Of a stretch of DNA of 64,000 nucleotides, positions 34,813-45,210 are shown one piece after another (the first letter of the stretch is position 1; every line of letters starts with the position of its first letter). The position numbers and the translations under genes are program-made. The notes below the pieces were generated by a model. That model was not told the DNA's origin. It did no database searches and was given only the letters and a program-made list of their open reading frames with translations. Source of the DNA: Leptobrachium leishanense (Eukaryota > Chordata > Amphibia > Anura > Megophryidae); assembly GCA_009667805.1 (NCBI GenBank), contig CM019068.1, forward strand, positions 9,860,182 through 9,924,181, written 5' to 3'.

Positions 34813-36816
34813 TAATGCTGCAACTAACAATTATTTTCATAATCGATGAGTCGGACGATTAATCGATTCATCGGATAAAAAATAAATAAATGTTATTTAC
34901 ATAAAGGAAAACTATGTAAAAAATAAACCCCTCCCTCCTTTCTCGCCCCTTTTTTCTTAACGCTATTTGCACAGTGTACATACATACACAAATCGTGTAT
35001 CTCGCGTAACTTGCGTACGTTTCGCACACAAGCTGCTGGTCAGTTATGGATTGGTGCTGTGCCCGCAGCTTAACCCCTTCACTGCTGAGGCATTTCACCG
35101 CTGTGTGCTGAGCTCATTTTTACCGGTTTCGCTCATCATGTTTAAATGCGATTTGAAGCCACATTTTATTATATAACCCAAACATATTATATATCGTTCT
35201 TTTCGGCAGACTCGGCAGATTCATAATATCTCATTTTTATATGTATACGTCTTGTCCTGCCTGAATAGTATAACAAAATATGCAAAAAAAATAGAATTTC
35301 TAATCCTCTGCAGCGTGTAAAGTGTTTTTTTTCACCTTTTATCACATGAACATTTGCGGTTATATTTTCTATGGGGTGCGCTTGTACAAAAATTAGAAAT
35401 GGGAACTCGTCACATTTTTTGGGGGGTAATTACGTGATTTTTAGCAAACACACACCATAGAAAAAAATCATTAGTGCAGCATCATTGTTCACATTATAAT
35501 TGAAATGTGAACAATATTGCTGCATTAATAAAAAAACAACACACAGAAAAAAACACATGTTTTTTTATTATTATTTATTTATTTTTAATATTGTTTTTAC
35601 TTTGAACAGGGTCATGTCTGGTATCATTCGAAAGGCCATGCTCATGCCTTTCAAATGACACCCTCCAAGAACCCTGGTTCTGGAGTTATCAGGGTTCAAA
35701 GGAATCCCTTATCTCCAGCAGGGGATTTCCTTGGAAAGTCCCCGGGCAGCTAGGGGTTCCCCGGCTATCTGACGTCATTGCACTATGCGCGATACGTCAG
35801 GAGGCGAGGGGGAACCCGGAGGTGGAGCCGCCCAACGGAGCTAGATTGCAATGTGGCATGTAAGGGGTTAAAAAAGGCACCGCTTTAAAGGGCAGACACT
35901 GCCTTTCAAAGCGGTGCCTTTTTTTCCCCTGTAAACCCTCCCGATCGGGAGGGAGAGGGATCCAAAAGGATTGCCCCCTCCCTTTCAGGCGATCTCCCGG
36001 CAGGGAGGGGCTTAACTTCAGCATCTGAGGACGCTGAAGTCAGACCACTGCAGGACCCCAGACAGGGAGGTGAGAACGTCCTCCGCATATAGCGGGAGTC
36101 AATGAGGACGTTCCCCACACGTCATCCGCAGCGAAGGGGTTAATCCGCGGACAGCTTCCCCCCCAAATGAATGCTGCTAGGAGCGCTCAGACAGACATGT
36201 GAGTAGGGGGAGGGGCACTCCATGTATTCTGACCACTTTAATGAGCTAAATTGGTCAGGGTGAGAAGAGTGTCCCTTTAAAATAATTTCATGAACAAACT
36301 GAGTGGGGGGGAGGGAACAGAGGTGGGAGGGAGTTTAGGCAAGGGACTATACCCGAGTCTAGATGGGAGGGAGATTGGGCAAGAGACCGGACTCAACTGT
36401 AGGAGAGAGTGTGGGGGAAGGGACCAGAACAAAGGAAGGGATGACAGGGAGGGTGGGTTGATGGCACAGGACTCCAACTCTAAGTATAAAACATCAGTGT
36501 TACTGTTTCTCCACCTAGTGTCAGCACCGCACGGTCCTTGAAATAGTTCTGCTACTGCTGTAAACTAAATAAAAACAAACAGGTTATATGTAAGGACAAA
36601 AGCCTAGAACTAAATCATACAGAGTATAGCAGCGGCGCGTCTTTTCCAATCATGTCTGAAAAAGTGTCTGAGGTTAAGAACGTTGAACTCAGTCTGACCC
36701 TAAACAGTTTGCGATGGACACAGACCGATTCATCGACCAACCGATTAACCCATAATGATATCAGTTGTTGAATATTCTCATTATCATTTAGTTCTCGATT
36801 AGTCGTTTCAGTCCTA
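34813..36816. mobile_element. Non-autonomous hAT element (ATAATCGAT type)
   Basis: Left end TAATGCTGCAACTAACAATT followed by ATTTTCATAATCGATGAG; the right end read inward is TAGGACTGAAACGACTAATC. TTTTACGT (34805-34812) and TCTTACTT (36817-36824) are a likely 8-bp duplication with two changes. Ends of the CTGCAACTAACGATTATTTT type belong to a hAT family common in fish and amphibians (from memory). No transposase is found. The interior includes a strong hairpin (35871-35923) and GC-rich unique-looking sequence. Confidence 0.75.
35871..35923. repeat. Hairpin inside hAT element
   Basis: AAAAAAGGCACCGCTTTAAA and its reverse complement-like partner TTCAAAGCGGTGCCTTTTTT flank a short loop containing GGGCAGACACTGCC, itself self-complementary. 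It resembles the terminal repeats of a short nested element, but no target duplication was identified. Confidence 0.7.
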
Positions 36817-37154
36817 TCTTACTTAGCGGCTCCCTGTTACCGATAGCGACGGGAAAGAACCCAAAGTGTTTTTTGCTAAAAGTAAGCAGGCGCTTTTAAG
36901 CTTCCATGATGGATATGTGGTTTATTTCATGACGTGATCAGACAACGTTTCAGCCCTCACAGGAGCTTTTATTCAAGACAAACAACTAAACACCCACTTT
37001 GAGGGCTGGAACGTTGCCTGGCCGCCCCATGGAATAAGCCACATTGTCCGGACTCCACAAATGCCTGAATGAGTTTTGAAATTTGAGGGTTTTTTGCAGC
37101 TCTTTGTTAGAACTGCTCCGATTTGTGAGATCCAAGTCCATCCGCTTTATTGTG
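36817..37154. other. Short anonymous stretch with hammerhead relict
   Basis: Lies between the hAT element and the CR1-like LINE. It contains a hammerhead-like remnant at 36941-36976 and otherwise nothing recognised. Confidence 0.4.
36941..36976 (-). ncRNA. Possible decayed hammerhead-like motif
   Basis: The minus strand reads CTTGAATA, AAAGCTCCTGTGAGGGCT, then GAAACGTTGTC. Stem II (AGCTCC/GGGCT) pairs with a mismatch, and GAAACGTT is intact, but the expected CTGATGA is degraded to TTGAATA. The same arrangement as at 3713-3754 suggests a shared origin. Confidence 0.35.
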
Positions 37155-37159
37155 TCATT

Positions 37160-39777
37160 GTACTCTTTATATAGAAAAGACAGAGAAGGTAGGAAAGGAG
37201 GAGGAGTGGCCCTGTATGTGAAAAACAACATAAAAACGAACCAAATAAAAGTGAGCGAGGTGAACAGAGGTCAGTTTGGGTTACGCTAACATTTGGCAAT
37301 CATACAGTAGCTCGTGTAGGTGTGATCTATAGACCCCCCTGGACAAGTAGAAGAGCTAGATAATCTGCTGCTTGAGGAAATAGCCAAAATGGCAATGAAG
37401 GGGGAAGTTATTATCATGGGGGACTTTAATCTTCCTGATGTGAACTGGAAAACCAAAACAGCTGGGTGCACCAGGAGTACAAATATTCTAAACTCCCTAC
37501 TGGGATTATCTCTAACACAAGTAGTTGAGGAGTCGACCTCACAAATGGAGGTTTGGTATCGGACGTTGTTGTAGGTGAAAATGTGGGATCTAGTGATCAC
37601 CAGTCAGTATGGTTTAATATAAGAACAGGGATGGAGCCGCACCACACAAAAACAAAAGTTTTAGACTTTAAAAAAACAGATTTTTCTAAAATGAGACTTT
37701 GTGTGAAGGAGTCATTATCAGACTGGAGGAGTTTAAAGGGAGTCCAGGAGAAATGGGATTATTTAAAGGAAGCATTATTGAAGGCCACAGGCAATTGCAT
37801 TCGACTTGTTAGCAAAAACAAAAAAGGGAAGAAACCACTGTGGTACTCTGCAGAAGTGGCCAAAATAGTGAAGAACAAAAAGATAGCATTCAATAATTAT
37901 AAAACAACTCAGAGTGAAGAAGATAGGCAAACCTATAAGATTAGGCAGAAAGAGGCAAAGCAATTTATAAGAGCTTCCAAAGCACACGCAGAAGAGAAAA
38001 TAGCTCAGTCAGTAAAAAAGGGGGACAAAACATTTTTTAGATACATAAACGAGAAAAGAAAAGTAAAACAAGGATTAGTTAGATTAAAAACAAAGGAAGG
38101 CATGTAGAAGAGGATAAAAGTCTCGCTGACTGCCTCAATGAATATTTTTGTTCAGTCTTTGCAGAAGAAAAGGAAGGAAAGGGACCTCAGTTAGGAGAGA
38201 ACACTAAAGAGACATTTACATATGAGTTTACAGAGGAGGAGGTTCTACAGCAGCTGACTAAAGTAAAGACAAATAAGTCAATGGGGCCTGATGGGATCCA
38301 CCCTAAATTATTAAAAGAGCTCAGAGATGTAATAGCAAAACCGTTAACAGATTTATTTAACCAATCCTTGTTAATGGGAGTCGTCCCAGAAGACTGGAAA
38401 TTAGCAAATGTTGTGCCCATTCACAAGGAGGGTAGTAGGGAGTAATCGGGGAACTATAGGCCAGTTAGTCTTACGTCAGTAGTGGGGAAATTAATGGAAA
38501 CCATGTTAAAGGAAAGGATTGTTGAACATCTAAAAACACATAGATTACAGGATCAGAAACAACATGGGTTTACCTCAGGGAGATCATGCAATACTAATCT
38601 TATTGATTTCTTTGATTGGGTAACAAAAATAATAGACACAGGTGGTGCAGTAGACATTGCTTATTTAGATTTCAGTAAGGCTTTTGATACTGTTCCGCAT
38701 AGAAGGCTTATCAATAAATTGCAATCTTTGAGCTTGGATTCCAATATTGTTGAATGGATTAGGCAGTGGCTGAGTGACAGACAACAGAGGGTTGTGGTAA
38801 ATGGAGTTTATTCGGCGCAAGGTCTTGTTACCAGTGGGGTACCTCAGGGGTCAGTACTTGGACCCATTCTCTTTAATATTTTTATTAGTGATATTGCAGA
38901 AGGTATTAATGGAAAAGTATGTCTTTTTGCTGATGACACAAAGATTTGCAACAGGGTTGACGTTCACGGAGGGATCAGCCAAATGACAAATGATTTAGGT
39001 AAACTAAAAAAATGGTCGGAGCTGTGGCAATTGAGTTTTAATGTGGATAAATGCAAGATAATGCACCTGGGACGTAAAAACCCAAGGGCTGAATATAGAA
39101 TATTTGATACAGTCCTAACCTCAACATCTGAGGAAAGGGATTTAGGTGTCATTATTTCAGAGGATCTAAGGGTAAGTAGTCAATGTAATAGAGCAGCAGG
39201 AAATGCTGGCAGAATGCTTGGAAATGCTGGCAGAATGCTTGGAAATGCTGGCAGAATGCTTGGTTGTGTAGGGAGAGGTATTAGCAGTAGGAAAAGGGAA
39301 GTGCTCATGCCACTGTACAGAGCACTGGTGAGACCTCACTTGGAGTACTGTGTGCAGTACTGGAGACCGTATCTCCAGAAGGATATAGACATCTTAGAGA
39401 GAGTTCAGAGAAGGGCTACTAAAATGGTGTACGGCTTGAAGGAGAAAAGTTACCAGGAAAGGCTTAATGATCTTAACATGTACAGCTTGGAAAAAAGACG
39501 AGACAGAGGAGATATGATAGAAACATTTAAATACGTAAAGGGAATCCACAGGGTAGAGGAAGGGAGTATATTTAAAAGGAAACAAAATAGCAAAACAAGA
39601 GGACATAGTCTTAGATTAGAGGGGCAAAGGTTTAAAAGTAACATCAGGAAGCATTATTCTACTGAGAGGGTGGTGGATACATGGAACAGTCTTCCAGTAG
39701 AAGTGGTAGAGGCCAAAACAGTAATTGAATTTAAGCAAGCATGGGATAGGCATAAGGCTATCCTAAACAAAAGATAA
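37160..39777 (+). pseudogene. CR1-like LINE ORF2 (endonuclease plus reverse transcriptase)
   Basis: An interrupted frame covering the C-terminal part of the endonuclease, with MGDFNLPDVNW (near 37422) and SSDHQSVWFNI (near 37592), a linker, then reverse transcriptase. From 38482 a continuous 431-codon frame contains AYLDFSKAFDTVPHRRLI, TSGVPQGSVLGPILFNIF and the catalytic CLFADDTKI (near 38921), followed by the C-terminal RRATKMVYGLKEKSYQERL region and VDTWNSLPVEVVEA. Breaks include frameshifts near 37290-37390, 37560 and 38105 and a TAA at 38444-38446 (GGTAGTAGGGAGTAATCG). A triplicated GNAGRMLG (three copies of AATGCTGGCAGAATGCTTGG, 39202-39261) is an unusual in-frame expansion. Confidence 0.88.
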
Positions 39778-39828
39778 ATCCAGGTAAAGTATCCATGTAA
39801 TTGGGCAGACTAGATGGGCCGAAAGGTT

Positions 39829-41200
39829 ACATAGTTACATAGTTATATAGGCTGAAAAAAGACATGCGTCCATCGGGTTCAGCCTCTCCCACATAACCTA
39901 CTGCTGTTGATCCAAAAGAAGGCAAAAAACCCAGTCTGAATGCTTGCCAATATGCAACACACTGGGAAAAAATTCCTTCTTGCCCCCAGATGGCGTCAGA
40001 TTCTCCTTGGATCAAGAAGCTTTTACCCACATATTAAATATTATAACCCTTAATATTCTGTGTCTGCAGGAAGTCATCCAGTCGTTTTTTAAAAGTCTGT
40101 ACAGACTCTGACCCAACCACCTCAACAGGCAGAGAATTCCACAGCTTTATTGTTCTCACCGTAAAATAACCCTTCCTATGCTTTAAGCTAAATTTTCTTT
40201 CTTCCAGTCTAAATGGGTGACCCCGTGTCCTGTGTATAGTCCTGTTAATGAATAGGTTATCAGACAATGGTTGATAATGGCCCCGTATATATTTATATAA
40301 GGTTATCAGATCCCCTCTAAGGCGCCTTTTCTCTAAACTAAACAGGTTTAAGCTTGTTAGTCTTTCCTCATAACTTAACCCTTCCATCCCCCTTATTAAT
40401 TTAGTTGCCCGTCTCTGCACTTTTTCTAGCGATATAATATCTTTTTTTAAGACAGGTGCCCAAAATTGCACGGCATATTCAAGGTGCGGCCTGACCATTG
40501 ATTTATACAGAGGCAAAATTATGTTTTCATCCCGTAAGTGAACTCCCCTTTTAATGCATGCCAGTACTTTGCTGGCCTTGGCGGCTGCTGTTTGACATTG
40601 CACATTGTTACTTAGTTTGAAGTCTATGATTATTCCCAAATCCTTCTCCTGCTTGGATTTCCCTAACTCCGTACCATTTAGGGTATACATTGCTTGTGTG
40701 TTCTTCACTCCAAAGTGCATAACTTTACATTTATCTACATTAAATTTCATCTGCCATTTAAGTGCCCAGTCCCCCAATCTATCTAAATCCCTCTGCAGCG
40801 AAGTAACATCCTGCTCACATTGTATTACTTTTCCTAGTTTTGTGTCATCTGCAAACACTGATACATGACTTTCAATGCCTATCTCAAGGTCATTTATAAA
40901 TAAATTGAATAGTATTGGTCCTATAACAGACCCCTGAGGGACACCGCTTACCACTGGTGTCCATCTTGAAAATGTACCATTTATGACCACTCTCTGTACC
41001 CTATCTTTTAGCCAGTTCTCTATCCAAGAACAAGTATTTTCATCTAGACCATTTTTTCTTAATTTAAATAGTAACCTTTTGTGTGGAACTGTGTCGAAAG
41101 CTTTGGCAAAATCTAAGTAAATCACATCCACTGCGACCCCCTGATCTATACTTCTACTTACTTCCTCATAGAACGTAATTAGGTTAGTCTGACATGATCT
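39829..41200 (-). mobile_element. CR1-like LINE inserted in the tail of the plus-strand LINE
   Basis: 1372-bp insert on the minus strand. Its 3' end (read on plus as ACATAGTTACATAGTTATAT) begins right after GGGCCGAAAGGTT of the host LINE, and its truncated 5' end stops at GACATGATCT, followed by GTTCTTATC of the host. At most GTT is duplicated; CR1-type insertions often lack clear duplications. It is a different subfamily from its host, with a different protein. Confidence 0.87.
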
Positions 41201-41218
41201 GTTCTTATCTGCCGACAT
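40034..41218 (-). pseudogene. CR1-like reverse transcriptase, 5'-truncated but open
   Basis: Continuous 394-codon frame. The first seven codons, MSADKNR, derive from the host LINE tail, so the apparent start codon is accidental; genuine LINE coding begins at SCQTNLITFYEEVSRS, inside the fingers of the reverse transcriptase. VIYLDFAKAFDTVPHKRL, SGVPQGSVIGPILFNLF and VSVFADDTKL hold the polymerase motifs, including the FADD catalytic pair, and RRATKLIRGMEGLSYEERL plus IKLWNSLPVEVV form the C-terminal region. The endonuclease is absent. The lack of any stop after truncation suggests a fairly recent insertion. Confidence 0.87.
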
Positions 41219-41301
41219 TTTTCTATGTTTCTATGTTTTCTATGTTTCTATTATCGCAGCGATGCAATAGGATTGTTGATCTGTGGATGCTGGTGGGTGA
41301 T

Positions 41302-41404
41302 GTTTGTACAATAAAGGGTGCGAATACAATAAAAGGTGCGAGTACAATAAAAGGTGAGAGTACAATAAAATGTGCGAGTACAATAAAAGGTGAGAGTACA
41401 ATAT
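41302..41404. repeat. 18-bp minisatellite (about 6 units)
   Basis: GGTGCGAGTACAATAAAA repeated with GGTGAGAG and GGTGCGAA variants. Each unit contains AATAAA, so any transcript would carry clustered polyadenylation-like hexamers. Confidence 0.9.
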
Positions 41405-42114
41405 GCAGTGAGCTGCACTTACTATAGTGCTCTCTGTGTTAAAGCTCAGTCTGAGATCCGATTAGTAATAAAGCACATACCTCCTCCAGAGGCCCCGCTT
41501 ACACCTCTCCAGGGTCACTCATTCCACCCAGACCACCCATATATAGCTATAGTATGTGTGCGCGCTGTGGTCTGGACTCTCCCACCTCAAAATCAGTTAC
41601 CCAGGAGAATCAATGGAGGCATCTGAAGAAATCCCCAGCCAAAGAAGACAATCTGGAGACACTGGTCAAAGGAGACATCTCCAGCTGAGGAAGCGAATCC
41701 ATCGCGAAACGCGTTCTGGATGTATTACTGTGTTATTACTTTTGGTTTTAATGATTTTACACCAATAAATTATCCGATTTACTTTTAATTTGGTCCTGCC
41801 TTTTGCTGCCTGCGGATTGGAGGAACCTGGGAGAGTATCGGATATTAGGAGGGTGATCCAGCGCTCCCACACAAAAAAAAAACAATAAAAAAAATATATA
41901 TATCGCTGGCTGCCCATACATCTGGTGCCAGGTTATGGGCACCTAAAAACGTGAGTGTAAACCGTTTTTTTAATTTTATTATATACCATCACAAGTTACA
42001 CTATGTCAGTATATTTTTCTCTCGAGGCACAAATCGTCTGAATACAGAGAAAACCCATACTGACTCTGCTAAAGAATTCTGAAGGAAGCGCAGACCTCAC
42101 CACATTCATTTCAA
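41405..42114. other. Anonymous stretch containing a hammerhead-bearing repeat
   Basis: Around 41560-41800 lies a dispersed repeat with the hammerhead-like motif at 41681-41719 and a downstream TACACCAATAAATTATCCGA. The rest is not recognised. Confidence 0.45.
41681..41719 (+). ncRNA. Hammerhead ribozyme-like motif
   Basis: CCAG (stem I, 5' strand), CTGAGGA (core CUGANGA), A, GCG-AATCCAT-CGC (stem II), GAA, ACGCGT (palindromic stem III starting with the last A of GAAA), T, then CTGG (stem I, 3' strand), with a further A-U pair beyond. The predicted cleavage is after T41715. All invariant core bases are present; the cleavage triplet is GUU, permitted (NUH) but usually weaker than GUC, and stem II is only three pairs. 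The palindromic ACGCGT would let two copies pair in trans, as described for minimal type I hammerheads. Confidence 0.5.
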
Positions 42115-42637
42115 AGGAGACATCCAGGCCATGCCTGATCATATGAGACATCCAGGGCATACCGGATCATATGAGACATCCAGGACATAAAGGATCATAT
42201 GAGACATCCAGGGCATACCTGATCATCTGAGACATCCAGGGCATACTTGATCATCTGAGACATCTAGACCATACCGGATCATATGAGACATCCAGGGCAT
42301 ACCTGATCATATGAGACATCCAGGGCATACCTGATCATCTGAGACATCCAGGGCATACCTGATCATCTGAGACATCTAGACCATACCTGATCATATGAGA
42401 CATCTAGACCATACCTGATCATCTGAGACATCTAGACCATACCTGATCATCTGAGACATCTAGACCATACCTGATCATCTGAGACATCTAGACCATACCT
42501 GATCATCTGAGACATCTAGACCATACCGGATCATATGAGACATCCAGGGCATACCTGATCATATGAGACATCCAGGGCATACCTGATCATATGAGACATC
42601 CAGGGCATACCTGATCATATGAGACATCCAGGCCATA
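42115..42637. repeat. 28-bp minisatellite (about 18 units)
   Basis: GAGACATCCAGGGCATACCT plus GATCATAT, with a TCTAGACCATACC variant in a block at about 42258-42530. The unit contains TGATCA/GATC palindromes. Confidence 0.93.
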
Positions 42638-42989
42638 GGTTTTTTCAAGAAGGTCCCTGGTAAGAGGAGATGTCAACAACATCTCTCCACAAGAGACATT
42701 AGGGACATGTCAGGCTTTAGGAGAAGACCGAGACGTATCTGAATATAGGAGACACCCTGAGTATATCACTGGCCAACGGAAACGTGCTGGAAATAAATTG
42801 CCAGAGGCTCACTGGGCGCAAGAAACGCACAGGAAACAATGCAAACAAGTCAGAAACCTGGAAAATCACGTCAAAATCAGGGTCAGACGTGGTCCCCTGA
42901 CATGCCATGTTTATTTGGGACATGGTGCGTATTTGAAATAGGACTGACAGATTCCGCTGCGTTCAGTGAATCTATGAAATAAATTAATG
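42638..42989. other. Flank of the minisatellites
   Basis: Contains degenerate GAGACAT/GACATGTC words related to the 28-bp unit (for example AGAGACATTAGGGACATGTC); nothing else is recognised. Confidence 0.4.
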
Positions 42990-43975
42990 TGACCCTATCA
43001 ACATAAAATAAAAAAATGAATGTATCCCCTAAAAAAATAAAAAAATTTATGTGACTCCCTATAAAAATAAATCAATGTATCCTCTAAATTGAAATAAAAG
43101 AAATTAACGCCCCCTAAAAAATAAATAAAATGAAGGTGACCCCTATAAAAATAAAAGAAATCAATGTATCCTCTAAAAAAATAAAATAAAGCAATGTATC
43201 CCCTAAAAAATAAATGAATGTGACCCCTATATAAATCAAAGAATTGAATGTGTCCCCTAAAAAAATAAAAGAAATGAATGTATCTCCTAAAAAAAATAAA
43301 AAAATGAATGTGACCCCTAAAAAAATAAAAGAAATGAATGTATCTCCTAAAAAAAAATAAAAAAATGAATGTGACCCCTAAAAAAAATAAAAGAAATTAA
43401 TATATCCCCTAAATAAAATAAATGAATGTGACCCCTATATAAATCAAAGAAATTAATGTGTCCCCTAAAAAAAATTAATGAAATGAATGTGACCCCTAAA
43501 TAAATGAATGGGATCCCCTATAAAAATAAGTGAATGTGACCACTAAAAGAAATGAATGTGACCCCTAAAACTAAATGGAATGAATCCCCTAAAAAAATAA
43601 ATCAAATGAATGTGACCCCTATATAACTAAAATATCTAAATAAAAGAAATGAATGTGACCCCTATATAAATATCTAAATAAAAGAAATGAATGTGACCCC
43701 TATATAACTAAAATATCTAAATAAAAGAAATGAATGTGACCCCTATATAACTAAAATATCTAAATAAAAGAAATGAATGTGACCCCTATATAAATATCTA
43801 AATAAAAGAAATGAATGTGACCCCTATATAACTAAAATATCTAAATAAAAGAAATGAATGTGACCCCTATATAACTAAAATATCTAAATAAAAGAAATGA
43901 ATGTGACCCCTATATAAATATCTAAATAAAAGAAATGAATGTGACCCCTATATAACTAAAATAAATGTGTCTCCT
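42990..43975. repeat. A-rich tandem array (ATGAATGTGACCCCTA)
   Basis: Irregular units of about 30-45 bp built from ATGAATGTGACCCCTAAAAA and AAATAAAAGAAATG. From about 43610 they become a regular 43-bp higher-order repeat with ATAACTAAAATATCTAAATA, alternating with a shorter form lacking CTAAAATAT. Confidence 0.9.
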
Positions 43976-44087
43976 GTCCCACAAAGCATAAATAATAAAG
44001 ATAATAACAGTATCATATAGTGATCAGTAAACGTCTGCAATGATATCCAGGCTGGGATGGAACAAGGAGACCTAACTGGAGCATCTC

Positions 44088-45210
44088 CTTGATTTTGCCA
44101 AGGCCTTTGACACAGTCAAACATGTCATCTTATTACAAAAACTTAAAAACTCCGGTATTGGTGATCGCACGCTAACCTGGTTCCAATCATATGTGTCTGA
44201 TCGGTCACAATATGTGTCCATTTCTGACAGCTCCTCCCTCCCCCTCCCAGTCACATGCGGTGTACCCCAAGGCTCAATACTCGGCCCCCTGCTATTCACA
44301 ATATTCATAAATGATCTGCCCAACGTCTGCAAAGCCTCAACTGTACACATGTACGCAGACGACACTGTAATCTATACCAGCAAACCAGATCTCCCGCAGC
44401 TGGAGGTCGCGCTGCAAGAACAATTCACAGGTAGAAAAGTAGATCAAAGATAACAAACTTTTTCTAAATGCTGACAAAACTGTAACGATGCTCTTTGGAA
44501 CAAAACCTAAACTACACAAATTGCAAACTCCCCATCTATGTGTCAGGACAAAATCCAATGACACGCTGACCACAGTCACTGCTCTCAAATATCTAGGTAT
44601 GTGGTTAGACCCAAATCTATCCTTTGGCCCCACATCGAAAAACTCTCATCTAAACTTTACCCCAAACTAGGTGCCCTGTACAGAAACAAATCCTGCCTGA
44701 GTCCAGCGGTAAGAAAGCAGATTGTACAGCAAGGCTTATGCCGGCTATTGGATACGGAGATGTAGTGTATGCAGCCGCCCCGCAAACACACCTTCAGAAA
44801 CTTACTACACTGTATAACTCATTCTGCCGCTTTGTGCTACAATGTAACTACATGACCCACCATTGTGACATGTTAAAAGAGCTAAACTGGCCATCGCTGG
44901 AGACAAAACGCACCCTTCACCTTTCCAACCTGGTGTTTAAGAGCTTTTCTGGGAAGCTGCCACCCTACCTGAATAGGCTGCTTCCCCTAGCAGTTCCCTC
45001 CTCCTATAACCTCTGATCCAGGACCAGCACCTTACTTACAATACCACAATACAAAAAGAAAGTGACTCGATCCTCATTTTCCTACAGAGCACCGCAAATA
45101 TGGAATAACCTCCCAGACACCATCAAATCTTCCCCCAGTCTAAAGTCCCTTAAGAGATCCATATTAACATACCTCAATACAGAATGCACCTGTAAACATG
45201 TAACACAGTG
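44088..45210 (+). pseudogene. LINE reverse transcriptase remnant
   Basis: Reading through breaks gives LDFAKAFDTVKHVILLQKL (motif A), CGVPQGSILGPLLFTIFIND (motif B) and VHMYADDTVIYTSKPD (catalytic YADD near 44352), a frameshift near 44437, then LNADKTVTMLFGTKPKLH, YLGMWLDPNLSF, NYMTHHCDMLKELNWPSLE, LVFKSFSGKLPPYLNRLLP and RAPQIWNNLPDTIKSSPS to SILTYLNTECTCKHVTQ followed by TGA. An internal TGA lies at 45016-45018 (NL-stop-SRTST). It belongs to the CR1/L2 group of LINEs by these motifs. The last seven codons are already minisatellite sequence. Confidence 0.85.

Larger units (their letters stand above)
37155..41252 (+). mobile_element. CR1-like LINE, 5'-truncated, split by another LINE
   Basis: Plus-strand LINE. 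It begins inside the endonuclease coding region (KDREGRKGGGVALYVKNN at about 37163) and runs through the reverse transcriptase to the stop at 39775-39777. The 3' untranslated tail GACTAGATGGGCCGAAAGGTT ends at 39828, is interrupted by an opposite-strand LINE, and resumes at 41201 with GTTCTTATCTGCCGACATTT and a TTTCTATG repeat tail. The fragment at 45741-46136 carries the uninterrupted tail and proves the join. CR1-type 3' ends with short tandem repeats instead of poly(A) fit. Confidence 0.88.

Noticed and set aside
33935..36282. A single miniature element bounded by TTAAAGGGAC-type ends at 33935 and 36281
   Set aside because: The right end lies inside the hAT element 34813-36816 while the left lies outside, so the two cannot be ends of one nested insertion.
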